Source: Pseudocalidococcus sp964653145
GTDB taxonomy: Bacteria > Cyanobacteriota > Cyanobacteriia > Thermosynechococcales > Thermosynechococcaceae
Direction of reading: 5' to 3'
Assembly (NCBI GenBank): GCA_964653145.1
Contig: CAZZCG010000003.1
Coordinates: 62,001 to 126,000 of the forward strand
Length of the DNA stretch: 64,000 nt
Shown here piece by piece: positions 43,385 to 52,853 of the stretch; within the stretch, counting starts at the first letter, position 1, and each line of letters opens with the position of its first letter. A model generated the notes under the pieces. It saw only the letters and a program-made list of their open reading frames with translations, made no database searches and was not told where the DNA came from. The position numbers and the translations under genes are program-made.

Positions 43385-44461
43385 ATGACTTCATTTAGGA
43401 TTGCCCTCTTGGCCGGTGATGGTATTGGCCCAGAGATTATGGCTGTGGCGGTTGATGTTCTCCAGGCCATTGCGCCGAAGTTTGATCTCAATCTGGAGTT
43501 CGCCTCAGCCTTGATGGGAGGAGCAGCGATAGACGCCACTGGAGAGCCATTACCTGCTGCCACGCTGGATGTTTGCCGTCAGAGTGATGCGGTGCTCTTA
43601 GCGGCGATTGGTGGATACAAATGGGATAACTTGCCCCGTCATTTGCGGCCGGAAACGGGTTTATTGGGACTGCGGTCTGGCCTGGGTTTATTCGCTAACC
43701 TGCGACCGGCTCAAATTTTGCCACAGTTGATTGATGCGTCTTCCCTCAAGCCTGAGGTCGTAGCTGGAGTGGATATTATGGTTGTCCGGGAGCTTACGGG
43801 CGGCATATATTTCGGGCAACCCAAGGGGATTTTTACCACGGAAACCGGGGAACAGCGGGGCGTGAATACCATGGTTTATAGCGCGTCGGAAATTGATCGG
43901 ATCGGTCGGGTGGCCTTCGAGACGGCGAGACAACGGGGAAAACGACTGTGTTCAGTGGATAAAGCTAATGTCTTAGAGGTTTCCCAACTTTGGCGAGACC
44001 GGATGAACCTTCTTGCTAAGGACTACCCTGATGTGGAATTGAGCCATCTCTACGTGGATAATGCCGCGATGCAACTGGTTCGAGCGCCCAAACAGTTTGA
44101 CACCATTGTTACAGGCAATCTTTTTGGGGATATTTTGTCTGATGCCGCCGCCATGCTCACAGGCAGTATTGGAATGTTACCGTCAGCGAGTTTGGGGGCT
44201 CAGGGGCCTGGGGTATTTGAACCAGTCCATGGCTCAGCTCCCGATATTGCTGGGCAAAATAAAGCAAACCCCCTAGCAATGGTCTTGAGCGCGGCGATGA
44301 TGTTGCGATATGGGCTTAATCAACCCCAAGCAGCCCAGGCCATAGAAGCTGCCGTTTTAGCTGTCCTTGATCAAGAAAAACGCACGGGGGATTTAAGTAG
44401 TCCTGGAATGACAATTTTAGGCTGCAAAGAAATGGGCCAGGCCCTTTTGGATGTTCTCTAA
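43385..44461 (+). CDS. leuB: 3-Isopropylmalate dehydrogenase
   Basis: 358 residues. LLAGDGIGPEIMAVAVDVL (start), LLAAIGGYKWDNLP, LRSGLGLFANLRPAQ, VVRELTGGIYFGQPKG, VDKANVLEVSQLWRD, the metal Asp motif NLFGDILSDAAAMLTGSIG and EPVHGSAPDIAGQNKANP mark LeuB. It oxidatively decarboxylates 3-isopropylmalate in leucine synthesis with NAD. Standalone here; convergent with the RRM gene. Confidence 0.95.
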   Translation: MTSFRIALLAGDGIGPEIMAVAVDVLQAIAPKFDLNLEFASALMGGAAIDATGEPLPAATLDVCRQSDAVLLAAIGGYKWDNLPRHLRPETGLLGLRSGLGLFANLRPAQILPQLIDASSLKPEVVAGVDIMVVRELTGGIYFGQPKGIFTTETGEQRGVNTMVYSASEIDRIGRVAFETARQRGKRLCSVDKANVLEVSQLWRDRMNLLAKDYPDVELSHLYVDNAAMQLVRAPKQFDTIVTGNLFGDILSDAAAMLTGSIGMLPSASLGAQGPGVFEPVHGSAPDIAGQNKANPLAMVLSAAMMLRYGLNQPQAAQAIEAAVLAVLDQEKRTGDLSSPGMTILGCKEMGQALLDVL

Positions 44462-44504
44462 GCCAGCCAACTTCTCTAAAAAACTTAGATAGGGTTTCCA
44501 AGGA

Positions 44505-44750
44505 TCATTGTCTGGGACGAGCTTTATTGACCTTAAGGGTACGCCCCAACCACATAGCGCCATCAAACTCCTGGATCGCAGCATCTTCCTGGGAATCTGT
44601 GGCCAACTCAACAAAGGCAAACCCGCGCCGCTTTCCAGTCTCCCGATCCATGGGCAAAACCACCCGCTTCACTTCACCATGTTGAGCAAAGATTTCCCGT
44701 AAATTTTCTTCAGTTGCATCGTATGAAAGGTTACCAATGTAAAGCGTCAT
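44505..44750 (-). CDS. RRM-type RNA-binding protein (cyanobacterial Rbp)
   Basis: 81 residues forming a single RRM: TLYIGNLSYDATEENLREIF (RNP2 is LYIGNL) and KRRGFAFVELAT (RNP1), ending in the short tail KVNKARPRQ. Cyanobacteria have several such glycine-poor or glycine-tailed Rbp proteins, some cold-induced; this one has no Gly-rich tail. A TTG start nine codons upstream exists, but MTLYIGNLS is the normal N-terminus. The 262 bp upstream, before aspC on the other strand, may hold a long leader. Confidence 0.92.
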   Translation of the reverse strand: MTLYIGNLSYDATEENLREIFAQHGEVKRVVLPMDRETGKRRGFAFVELATDSQEDAAIQEFDGAMWLGRTLKVNKARPRQ

Positions 44751-45012
44751 ACCGAGTTCCGAACAATCCTTGGTCAATATAATAACCTGCTGATTTTCCT
44801 GTGCTTGCGTTCCAGGCTACAAATTGTCATGTTCTCTACCTTAAATTCACTCAAACTGGCTGCTTTTTAATTTCCTCTTAATCTTTTTTCGATTTTCTCC
44901 ACCTGATTGGTGATGAATGTGGGGAATTTAAGCTGTTGATTGCAACTCGTTTCAGGGATTCTAGGTTGCCGATGAATCACAGTAGAATGGCACTTGTGGC
45001 AAGTTAGGAACG

Positions 45013-46200
45013 ATGAAACCCATGGAATTGGCAGCTCGGATTTATCAAGTAACCCCCTCCATTACCCTTGCCATTGATTCAAAAGCCAAAGCGATGCGGG
45101 CTGCTGGGGTTGATATCTGTAGCTTCAGTGCTGGGGAGCCGGATTTTAATACCCCAGATCATATTAAGTCTGCGGCCCAACAGGCCCTGGAGGATGGCAA
45201 AACTCGCTATGGCCCGGCCGCTGGAGAACCGAAGTTACGGGAATTAATTGCTGAAAAACTCAAGCGTGAAAATCAATTACCCTACAACCCAGAAAACGTC
45301 ATTGTCACTAATGGTGGTAAACAGTCTTTGTTTAATTTGATGATGGCGTTGATTAATCCTGGAGATGAGGTAATTATTCCCGCCCCCTATTGGTTAAGTT
45401 ATCCAGAGATGGTCTATCTGGCCGGGGGTGTGCCCATTATTGTCCAGACAACTGCAGCCACGGGCTATCGGATTACCCCAGAGCAATTAAGGGCTGCTAT
45501 TACGCCTCGAACGAAGTTATTCATTCTGAATTCCCCTAGCAACCCCACGGGTATGGTTTATCCGCCAGCGGAAATTCGGGCCTTAGCTGAGGTGGTGGTT
45601 GCAGCGAATATTTGGGTTGTGTCTGATGAAATCTATGAAAAAATCCGCTATGACGGCCTGGAGCATTTGAGTATTGGGGCGGTCAGTGAGGCTGCGTTTA
45701 ACCACACGATTGTCAGTAGTGGCTTTGCCAAGGCCTATGCGATGACGGGCTGGCGTGTCGGCTATTTGGCTGGTCCCTTGGAGTTGATTAAAGCCACCAC
45801 CACAGTTCAGGGGCATAGCACTTCTAATGTTTGTACGTTCGCTCAATACGGGGCCATGGCTGCGTTATCCGGCTCTCAAGATTGTGTGGCCCAGATGCTG
45901 ACGGCCTTCGCGGAACGACGGGAGGTGATGTACGGGTTACTCTCAGAAATCCCCGGTCTCGCCATTGTCCGACCCACTGGTGCCTTCTATGCCTTTGTCA
46001 ACATTGGTGCAACGGGTTTAGACTCTCTGACCTTTGCTGAGCGGCTCCTAGAGGAAAAGCAAGTGGCCTTGATTCCGGGTAAAGCCTTCGGCACTGATGA
46101 TCATATTCGCCTCTCCTATGCCACCGATGTCAACACGATTCAGCGGGGCTTAGCCAGATTAGCGGACTTTGTCAAAACCCTTGCTCCTCGGGCTAGCTAG
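45013..46200 (+). CDS. aspC: Aspartate aminotransferase (class I, fold type I)
   Basis: 395 residues. ICSFSAGEPDFNTPDHIK, VIVTNGGKQSLFNLMMALI, FILNSPSNPTGMVYP, VSDEIYEKIRYDG and the PLP-binding lysine Lys240 in SGFAKAYAMTGWRVGY are the Ib-subgroup aspartate aminotransferase signatures. It interconverts aspartate/2-oxoglutarate with oxaloacetate/glutamate; some family members also make prephenate-derived arogenate. AGGA lies 4 nt before the ATG at 45013. Confidence 0.92.
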   Translation: MKPMELAARIYQVTPSITLAIDSKAKAMRAAGVDICSFSAGEPDFNTPDHIKSAAQQALEDGKTRYGPAAGEPKLRELIAEKLKRENQLPYNPENVIVTNGGKQSLFNLMMALINPGDEVIIPAPYWLSYPEMVYLAGGVPIIVQTTAATGYRITPEQLRAAITPRTKLFILNSPSNPTGMVYPPAEIRALAEVVVAANIWVVSDEIYEKIRYDGLEHLSIGAVSEAAFNHTIVSSGFAKAYAMTGWRVGYLAGPLELIKATTTVQGHSTSNVCTFAQYGAMAALSGSQDCVAQMLTAFAERREVMYGLLSEIPGLAIVRPTGAFYAFVNIGATGLDSLTFAERLLEEKQVALIPGKAFGTDDHIRLSYATDVNTIQRGLARLADFVKTLAPRAS

Positions 46201-46313
46201 GATCATTACCGATGAATTCCGCGTATCTTTCCTGGCCTGGATTTGGAGTGACTCACAGTCAGCACCGCAGCCCCTAAGATAGATGAGCGACTGGGAAAAG
46301 GGATATTTGCCTT

Positions 46314-48203
46314 GTGACCTACGAACCGCTCCACCATAAATATCGTCCCCAGGTTTTTGCGGATCTCGTGGGCCAGGCTGCCATCGCCACCACCTTGAGT
46401 AATGCCTTGCTCCAAGAACGCATTGCCCCTGCCTATTTATTCTGTGGTCCCCGCGGTACGGGCAAAACATCAAGCGCCCGGATTTTAGCCAAATCCCTCA
46501 ACTGCCTCAATGCGCCTAAGGCCACGCCAACTCCCTGTGGCCACTGTGATGTGTGTAAAGCCATCGCCCATAGCTCAGCCTTGGATGTTATTGAAATTGA
46601 CGCTGCCAGTAATACTGGAGTTGACAATATTCGAGAATTAATCGAAAAATCGCAATTTGCCCCGGTTCAATGTCGGTATAAGGTTTATGTGATCGATGAA
46701 TGTCACATGCTCAGTACCTCGGCGTTTAATGCCCTCTTAAAAACCTTGGAGGAACCCCCCGATCGAGTTATTTTTGTCCTGGCTACGACTGATCCGCAAC
46801 GGGTCTTGCCCACCATTATTTCCCGGTGTCAACGCTTTGATTTCCGCCGTATTCCCTTGCCGGATATGGTGGCCCACCTGAGTCATATTGCCCATCAGGA
46901 AGGGATTAACATCAACGCTGAGGCGATCAACTTGGTTGGCCAGCTGGCCCAAGGAGGATTACGGGATGCAGAAAGTTTGCTGGATCAATTAAGTTTACTG
47001 GCTGGAGAAATCACCATTGAACGGGTTTGGGATTTAGCGGGTTCTGTGCCGGAACAGGATTTATTGCTGCTACTCCAGGCCATAAAAAGTCAACATCCTG
47101 AAACATTACTGGAGCAAGTCAGGCGCTTACTTGAACGAGGTCGGGAGCCCTTAATTGTCTTGCAAAACTTGACCGGTTTTTACCGTGACTTTCTGATTGC
47201 CAAAACTGCCCCCCACCGCCAAGATCTGGTGGCTATTACGCCGACGACTTGGACGGCATTGTGCGAATTATCAGGCCATTGGACCAGTCAAGAAATTCTT
47301 GCGGGGCAACAACATCTGCGGGCCTGTGAATTACAAGTCAAAAACACGACCCAACCCCGGCTTTGGTTAGAAGTGGGCCTCTTGGGATTACTGTCACTTC
47401 CGAACGTTGAACCTGTCACTAGAAATCTACCGCAACCCCAGGCCACGGCTCCCATCCCTCAACCCCCTGCTGCTCCAGGCCCAGTTAATCCATCCTCACC
47501 CCCTAGCCCCGTCCCCGCGTCCACAAATCCAAAACCCGTTGTCAATTCAATCCTTTCAACACCCCCCGCCCCCCCAAATCCCCCGCCCCCCATTGCCGAA
47601 CCCGAACACCCCACCTCCCCTGTAGTTGATCTCGGCCAAGTTTGGCAACAGGGAATTCAGTTGGTTCAATTTCCTGGTACCCAGGCCCTACTGTCTCAGC
47701 ACGGACAACTACTCAGTTGCAGTGATCGAGAAGTTCGCATTGGCATCTCCTCCCCTGGTCTCCTCAAACTCACCCAGAAATACCAGGACAAAATTGAGCA
47801 GGCCTTTCAAAAAGCCATTGGCAAACCCGCGAAAGTCCGCTTAGAAGTGGCCAGTCCCCCAATCACGTCAACCCCCGCCGACCCGCAAATTTCCCCGCCC
47901 CCACCCAAACCGGCATCCCCGCCGCCAACCCTCACACCAACTCCCCGAGACAGTCCTCCCTCAGAATCAGTTTCCCCTGAGCCCCTGCCCCGCCCGGCCC
48001 TGAGTCCCTTTACCCCCCCCGATGCCTTAACCCAGGCCACCCAGAGTTTTGCTCGATTTTTTGCTGGAGAAATTGTGACCCTGGAGGACGGCAACTCCAC
48101 TGACGCACTCCCCCTTGACCCAGACCGACCGCCAAATTCCTCTGACCCCAGTCCTGCTGCTGTGGAATTACCCGATGAACTGGAGGAAGATTTACCCTTT
48201 TAA
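46314..48203 (+). CDS. dnaX: DNA polymerase III subunit gamma/tau
   Basis: 629 residues. YEPLHHKYRPQVFADLVGQ, Walker A FCGPRGTGKTSSARIL, a zinc site (CLN ... CGHCDVC), VYVIDECHMLSTSAFNALLKTLEEPP and sensor-1 FVLATTDPQRVLPTIISRC are the clamp-loader ATPase. After about residue 370 comes a very Pro-rich linker (about 385-440) and a second Pro-rich region (about 525-575), ending in an acidic DDLPF-like tail (DELEEDLPF). The Walker A is uninterrupted, so no intein. GTG at 46314 is the start (VTYEPLHHKY). The tau-type tail differs from the E. coli domain V. Confidence 0.94.
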   Translation: MTYEPLHHKYRPQVFADLVGQAAIATTLSNALLQERIAPAYLFCGPRGTGKTSSARILAKSLNCLNAPKATPTPCGHCDVCKAIAHSSALDVIEIDAASNTGVDNIRELIEKSQFAPVQCRYKVYVIDECHMLSTSAFNALLKTLEEPPDRVIFVLATTDPQRVLPTIISRCQRFDFRRIPLPDMVAHLSHIAHQEGININAEAINLVGQLAQGGLRDAESLLDQLSLLAGEITIERVWDLAGSVPEQDLLLLLQAIKSQHPETLLEQVRRLLERGREPLIVLQNLTGFYRDFLIAKTAPHRQDLVAITPTTWTALCELSGHWTSQEILAGQQHLRACELQVKNTTQPRLWLEVGLLGLLSLPNVEPVTRNLPQPQATAPIPQPPAAPGPVNPSSPPSPVPASTNPKPVVNSILSTPPAPPNPPPPIAEPEHPTSPVVDLGQVWQQGIQLVQFPGTQALLSQHGQLLSCSDREVRIGISSPGLLKLTQKYQDKIEQAFQKAIGKPAKVRLEVASPPITSTPADPQISPPPPKPASPPPTLTPTPRDSPPSESVSPEPLPRPALSPFTPPDALTQATQSFARFFAGEIVTLEDGNSTDALPLDPDRPPNSSDPSPAAVELPDELEEDLPF

Positions 48204-48230
48204 GGAGTTCCTGACCGTTTTAGCAATAGG

Positions 48231-48947
48231 TTAGCGATTGGCCTGGGGAGTTTGTCCGGCCTGGGCTAGTTCTTGATCCAGGAGTTGCCAATAGGTGCGC
48301 TCCAGGGATGGGGTCATGACGTTATCCTCAATCCCATAGCCCAAACTCGTCCAAGTTGCCGACAACAGCTCTAAAACCCTTTGAATTTCCCCCGCCTGTA
48401 ACAGTGCTGGAATATCTGCATCCCAGGCCTCAGAATCGGTGAGCCAACTGTAAACCACCTGATCCTGAAATTCTGGAGCAAAGCTATAGTCTGTCCAAAA
48501 CCAACGGGGTGGATCTGGATGATAGCGTTGGGCCATTTCCTCCCAAGTGGTGCTGAGAAACTGATAGCGACCGGCAGCCGTGGTGCATTGGCCAACGTTG
48601 GGGCCCGCAACAATTTCCAGACAGCGATTGGGATGTTGATGAAAATCCTGAAAATGATCGCCACCGTAGAGCAACGTGTAAGGACTTGGATCATTGGCCT
48701 CACTGACGGAAATGGTTCGCATCAGGGCCCGCACATGGGGATCTCCCCCCGTCATCACCAAGGGGGCAATTTCTCCCGGTTGCCATTTACGCCACAGGGC
48801 CTGGACCTTGGGTAAGTCTGGACGAATGAATGTCCAATAGCCCAGCCCACCTAGTCCGAGACCGAGGATTACCAGGATTCCCCGCCATGGCCGAGATTTT
48901 GTTTTGCGCTTTTCTAGGGTCAAGGTCATCAGGGTTGATTGTGTCAC
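48231..48947 (-). CDS. Membrane-anchored GH104 muramidase (lambda-endolysin-like)
   Basis: 238 residues: basic N-terminus, one membrane segment (WRGILVILGLGLGGLGYW, about 21-40) and a catalytic domain (about 70-230). RALMRTISVSEANDPSPYTLLYGGDHFQDFHQHP and QCTTAAGRYQFLSTTWEEMA follow the lambda gpR fold, with the catalytic Glu in SEAND. Such lytic transglycosylases cut peptidoglycan glycan strands. The anchor and the lack of holin or phage genes nearby suggest a domesticated cell-wall enzyme facing the periplasm. Its start overlaps the SDR stop by 4 bp (ATGA). Confidence 0.83.
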   Translation of the reverse strand: MTQSTLMTLTLEKRKTKSRPWRGILVILGLGLGGLGYWTFIRPDLPKVQALWRKWQPGEIAPLVMTGGDPHVRALMRTISVSEANDPSPYTLLYGGDHFQDFHQHPNRCLEIVAGPNVGQCTTAAGRYQFLSTTWEEMAQRYHPDPPRWFWTDYSFAPEFQDQVVYSWLTDSEAWDADIPALLQAGEIQRVLELLSATWTSLGYGIEDNVMTPSLERTYWQLLDQELAQAGQTPQANR

Positions 48948-49603
48948 GATACTTGGGCAAACAAGTCTGGCCAGGGAAAACTGGGGGCATCGGCTCGGGA
49001 TACCACCTCCAAGACTTTATTTTTAGCTGACGGCGCCAACAAAGACTCAATGCAAATTTCAGCGACTTGACTCCGGGGAATACTGCCTTCAAACAGGGAA
49101 TCAGCCCCCGCCATCACTACGGGCAATTGGGTGTTCTCCTCCTTAAGACCGCCGGGTCGAACAATCGTGTAGGTTAGACCACTGGAACGAAGATAGTTTT
49201 CGGCTTGCTGTTTCCAGAACAGAATCAACCAGAACAAATTTAACGGATGAAAAAACCGCGAGACACAGAGGGAGGAAACCAAAACAAGATGCTCGACATT
49301 TTGAGCTTTGGCGATATCCACCAGGTTCTTGGTGCCTTCATAGTCCACAAGGTAGGGCTCTAGGGGATTAAAGCTTGGGGTAGCGCCCGTTGCACAGATG
49401 ATCCGATCACAATCCTCCAAGGCTGCGGATAGGGTGGCTGGCTCCAAGACATTCCCAACACAAACTTCGACGGTTTCTGGCAGGAGCGCCTTGGCTTTTT
49501 CCTGATCTCGCACCAGAGCCACCACCGGAATATCTCGTGCCAGCAACTGTTCAACCACTCTTTTCCCAGTTCGCCCCGTTGCCCCCACCACCAGAACTTT
49601 CAT
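48944..49603 (-). CDS. NAD(P)-binding SDR-family oxidoreductase (atypical, NmrA-like)
   Basis: 219 residues. KVLVVGATGRTGKRVVEQLL is the Rossmann dinucleotide motif, with DCDRIICATGA, LVLVSSLCVSRFFHP and LTYTIVRPGGLKEE as the atypical short-chain dehydrogenase landmarks (YxxxK is replaced: residues around FWKQQAENYLRSS). Cyanobacterial relatives are related to plastid Tic62/Ycf39-type proteins. The ATG at 49603 has GGAGGGG 4-7 nt upstream; an earlier start at 49627 is rejected. Overlaps the GH104 gene. Substrate unknown. Confidence 0.85.
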   Translation of the reverse strand: MKVLVVGATGRTGKRVVEQLLARDIPVVALVRDQEKAKALLPETVEVCVGNVLEPATLSAALEDCDRIICATGATPSFNPLEPYLVDYEGTKNLVDIAKAQNVEHLVLVSSLCVSRFFHPLNLFWLILFWKQQAENYLRSSGLTYTIVRPGGLKEENTQLPVVMAGADSLFEGSIPRSQVAEICIESLLAPSAKNKVLEVVSRADAPSFPWPDLFAQVS

Positions 49604-49685
49604 TGCACCCCTCCAACGCTCCCCCATTTTGCCAAAGTCTGACTAAGTTCATCAATCACCCAGGATATTCACTGAACAGGTTTGC

Positions 49686-51482
49686 CTAGGGGGGTGATGC
49701 CGCATCATTGTCATTCTCTGGATTCAAGACCGGAGACGGGGCCTGGGCTGAACTGGGTCGCCATAGGCTGCGGAAATAATAACTCAGCACTAAAAAAACG
49801 CTGCCAAAGGCCATGAACAGGAGGACACGCCAAATAGCTTCGACCCCCATCAAATCCCATAGAAATAATTTCAACCCACAGACAATCAGGGTAATCAAGG
49901 CCGCCAAGCGCGCCGTTGCTATGTCCCAGCGTAACCCTACCAACAGCAAACCAATGCCATAGCATCCCCAAAGCAGTGTCACCAGGCCAGAACCGACGGG
50001 ATTAAACTCCTGCTGTGTCCAAAGCAAAAAACCAATGTAGGTGCCCACTGCATAGAGCCAACGCACTGGAGAAACCCGTAACAGCCATGCCGTGTACCCC
50101 AGGCCAGCAATCATCCCCAGGTTGATCAGCGAGGGAGCATCCAGGGCCACCACCGACCCATCGGTGAAAAACAGCAGCCGTCCGACTAAACTGGCCGCCA
50201 ACACCCCCCAAAAAATATGACCCAAGGTGCTGAGGGTGGTGGATCGATATTTCTGCCCCAGCCAGAGGAGTAATATGGCCTCACCTGTTAGGGGGATAAA
50301 AATAATTTCTCGGTGAGATAAATGCAGTAACATGGCCGCCAAGGCTAATAGGGCCGCTGCCAACCGCCAGACCCCCCGCCAGGCCGGATAGGTTTTCGGC
50401 ACCAGTGTCGCCCCGCCATAGAGCACCGCCAGGCCCAAGGCCAGCCAACCCACCCCTGGCGCTAACCATTTCCAAGTCCCGGCGGAATAGCTCAGAAGCA
50501 CAAAGGGATTGAGGACCGCAATGATTTCCAAAATAGCTGTGGGTCGGGGTTGAAAGCTCAAGGGCAAAAGTCCATAGCCGAGGGTCAGCCCTAAGATTCC
50601 CGCTTGCAGCACCAGACGCTCAGGACTGAGAGTTACAGGAGAGCCTAGGGTTGGATTCGCAAAAATAGCCACTAAGAACACCAGGATGCCCAAAAAATAG
50701 GTGGTGCCGTAGAGGGAAATCCAGGCCTGGGCCCGGTAAATTGCCAAACTACTGCCGAGAATTAAAAGGGTATAGACCACCAGGCCAATGGTATTTGCAT
50801 CACCTTGAGCCAAGAGAAATGGGGTTGCGAGGCCACCGGTGGCACCAATAACCGACATCACCGCCTTTTGTTGTCGCAGGGAAATGAAAAACGCCCCAAC
50901 GGTAATGACCACCATTAAGGCAAAGGCCAGCGGGTAGGAGAAAATCTGAAACCCCTGAAATGCTGCAAAGGTCGTAATGTACCCTGTGCCAATCCCGCCC
51001 CCCACCAGCACTTGACTAAAGGTGACTCGGGTTTGCCGCAATCGCCAGCCCAGAAAGCCCAAAAATCCGGCAATTAGGTAGCCAATTCCCACCAGCAGAA
51101 AAGCCGTCAGCCAGCCTTGATCCAGGGCGTACTTAAACAAAAAGGCCACCCCCAAAAGGAGCATGCCAATTCCAAACCGATTGAGCCAAAATTCCCAACT
51201 GTTGACCCAATCATTGGCCCCCGACTGCGGCTTTGCTGGGTTAGGCGGTTTTGGTTCTGGCCTGGGAGGAGTAGGTCTTTGGACCGAGGCAGGGGTTGGC
51301 ATCGCGGGTCGAGGCGGCGGTGGGGTTAAGGCAGTGCGCGGCGCAACTGAGTCTGGGATGGAAGGTTGGCTCAAAAGGGCCTGTTTCAGTTCCCGCAGTT
51401 CCAGGCCTTGACGGGCTACCGTCGCTTCTAATTCCTGGAGGCGAGCCTCGACATCGGGGGGTAAATCGGCGGAATGACTCAT
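49686..51482 (-). CDS. DUF2339 polytopic membrane protein
   Basis: 598 residues. A short N-terminal coiled coil (VEARLQELEATVARQGLELRE), a Pro-rich linker (about 50-88), then about 14-15 closely packed membrane segments starting NSWEFWLNRFGIGMLLLGVAF. The WLNRFGIGMLLLGVAFLFKY start and repeated hydrophobic helices with few loops are DUF2339 signatures. Function unknown; a transport or polymer-related role is often guessed. Its start overlaps the VOC gene stop by 4 bp. The final residues are acidic/polar (NPENDNDAASPP). Confidence 0.86.
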   Translation of the reverse strand: MSHSADLPPDVEARLQELEATVARQGLELRELKQALLSQPSIPDSVAPRTALTPPPPRPAMPTPASVQRPTPPRPEPKPPNPAKPQSGANDWVNSWEFWLNRFGIGMLLLGVAFLFKYALDQGWLTAFLLVGIGYLIAGFLGFLGWRLRQTRVTFSQVLVGGGIGTGYITTFAAFQGFQIFSYPLAFALMVVITVGAFFISLRQQKAVMSVIGATGGLATPFLLAQGDANTIGLVVYTLLILGSSLAIYRAQAWISLYGTTYFLGILVFLVAIFANPTLGSPVTLSPERLVLQAGILGLTLGYGLLPLSFQPRPTAILEIIAVLNPFVLLSYSAGTWKWLAPGVGWLALGLAVLYGGATLVPKTYPAWRGVWRLAAALLALAAMLLHLSHREIIFIPLTGEAILLLWLGQKYRSTTLSTLGHIFWGVLAASLVGRLLFFTDGSVVALDAPSLINLGMIAGLGYTAWLLRVSPVRWLYAVGTYIGFLLWTQQEFNPVGSGLVTLLWGCYGIGLLLVGLRWDIATARLAALITLIVCGLKLFLWDLMGVEAIWRVLLFMAFGSVFLVLSYYFRSLWRPSSAQAPSPVLNPENDNDAASPP

Positions 51483-51856
51483 GGGAGTTGACTCAGTTCA
51501 ATGATGTTGTTGTCTTGATCCCGGACAAAGATTGCGGCTCGGCCCGAATTACTCGGTTGGACTGCATAGCCGGCCTGGAGAAGTTTGGTTTTGATCTGCT
51601 CTAAATCCCTCACCCCCAGAGCCAAGTGTGGATTCCGTCCCCAGCGTTCATCAGCTCCAGAGGGTTGCACAGATTCAGAAACAATTAAATGGATTTGATA
51701 GGGCCCCACTTGGTACCACAGGCCTGGAAATTTGAGATTGCGTTCGGCCAAGGGTAATTCCAAAAGTTCACCATAGAACGCTGCCGCTTTCTCCAGGCTG
51801 GTAATATTCAAGGCAGTGTGTAGGAATTGCTCCACCATCGGCTTGGCTGGGTCCAT
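51479..51856 (-). CDS. VOC (glyoxalase/bleomycin resistance/dioxygenase) family protein
   Basis: 125 residues forming two beta-alpha-beta-beta-beta units: VEQFLHTALNITSLEKAAAFYGELLELPL and LALGVRDLEQIKTKLLQAGYAV with the closing RAAIFVRDQDNNIIELSQLP, whose Glu is a metal ligand in the family. His in HTALN, plus QIHLIV and IELSQ supply the usual metal-site positions. The ATG at 51856 has GAGGA 6 nt upstream; an earlier TTG is rejected. Substrate unknown; linked by ATGA overlap to DUF2339. Confidence 0.85.
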   Translation of the reverse strand: MDPAKPMVEQFLHTALNITSLEKAAAFYGELLELPLAERNLKFPGLWYQVGPYQIHLIVSESVQPSGADERWGRNPHLALGVRDLEQIKTKLLQAGYAVQPSNSGRAAIFVRDQDNNIIELSQLP

Positions 51857-52037
51857 GGAACTTCCTCGCAAAATCGGCAGTGTTTCAGTCCATCCGGATG
51901 ATTTCAGCAGGCAAACTAGGGCTACTTTATCACTTTGATTGGTTCCAAAAGTTGGGATGGAACTCCTTGATGCTGGATAGGAAGGGAAACCACAGTCCTA
52001 TAATTCAATCACTGACTTTTGCCCAGGCCTGGTAACT

Positions 52038-52835
52038 ATGGTTCAACGTTATGTCCGTGTCCAAGCTGCTTCCGGTGTTCATGCAGGGACTCACTATGGT
52101 TTACTGCAACTCAACCGCAGTGTCACGCTTTTAGATGCAGCGCCCTGGGATGGCGGCCAACCCGGCGACGAAACTCTCCGCCCCGATGACTATGAACTGC
52201 TGACTCCCTGTTTACCTTCAAAAATTATTGCTGTGGGTCGAAACTATGCCAAACACGCCGCAGAAATGGGCAATGAGGTTCCCAGCCATCCCCTAATTTT
52301 CCTCAAGCCGCCCACTACCCTCCAGGCCCCACAACAGCCGATTTACTATCCCCCCCAGGTGACTCGCCTAGACTATGAAGGGGAATTGGCGCTTGTGATT
52401 GGCAAACCCGCCAGTTTTGTTTCCCCAGAGTCGGCCTTGGACTATGTTTGGGGCTATACCGTTGCCAACGACGTCACCGCCCGGGATCTGCAAAAAAGTG
52501 AATCCCAATGGACGCGCTCCAAAGGCTTTGATACCTTCTGCCCCCTGGGACCGTGGATTGTTCCCCAACTCAACCCCGATGCTTTACTGCAAACCTTCGT
52601 GAATGATCAACCCCAGCCTGTCCAATCCGCGCCCATTAATCAAATGGTTTTTAAGCCCGCCGACCTAATTGCCTTTATCAGCAGTTGTATGACCCTGTTG
52701 CCCGGTGATGTGATTTTGACCGGTACTCCCCAGGGCATTGGTTCCCTGCAAATCGGTGATCGGGTGCGAGTGGAAATTGAGGGCATTGGCAGTTTGGAAA
52801 ATCCGGTTCAGGCCCGTCCCCCATCTGTTGTTTAA
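52038..52835 (+). CDS. Fumarylacetoacetate hydrolase family protein
   Basis: 265 residues. KIIAVGRNYAKHAAEMGNEVP, LIFLKPPTTL, LDYEGELALVIGK and GYTVANDVTARDLQKSESQWTRSKGFDTFCPLGPW are the FAH-fold landmarks; the metal site is formed by the Glu pair in YEGE and the Asp in NDVTARD. Family members are hydrolases, decarboxylases or isomerases acting on acylpyruvates and similar oxo-acids; the substrate here is unknown. The C-terminal part (LPGDVILTGTPQGIGSL) is also typical. Confidence 0.9.
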   Translation: MVQRYVRVQAASGVHAGTHYGLLQLNRSVTLLDAAPWDGGQPGDETLRPDDYELLTPCLPSKIIAVGRNYAKHAAEMGNEVPSHPLIFLKPPTTLQAPQQPIYYPPQVTRLDYEGELALVIGKPASFVSPESALDYVWGYTVANDVTARDLQKSESQWTRSKGFDTFCPLGPWIVPQLNPDALLQTFVNDQPQPVQSAPINQMVFKPADLIAFISSCMTLLPGDVILTGTPQGIGSLQIGDRVRVEIEGIGSLENPVQARPPSVV

Positions 52836-52853
52836 GCCCCTGGAGTCTATGGA

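Noticed and set aside
46314..48203. Intein in dnaX, as in some cyanobacteria
   Set aside because: Walker A and the rest of the ATPase domain are continuous and the protein has normal length for its Pro-rich type.
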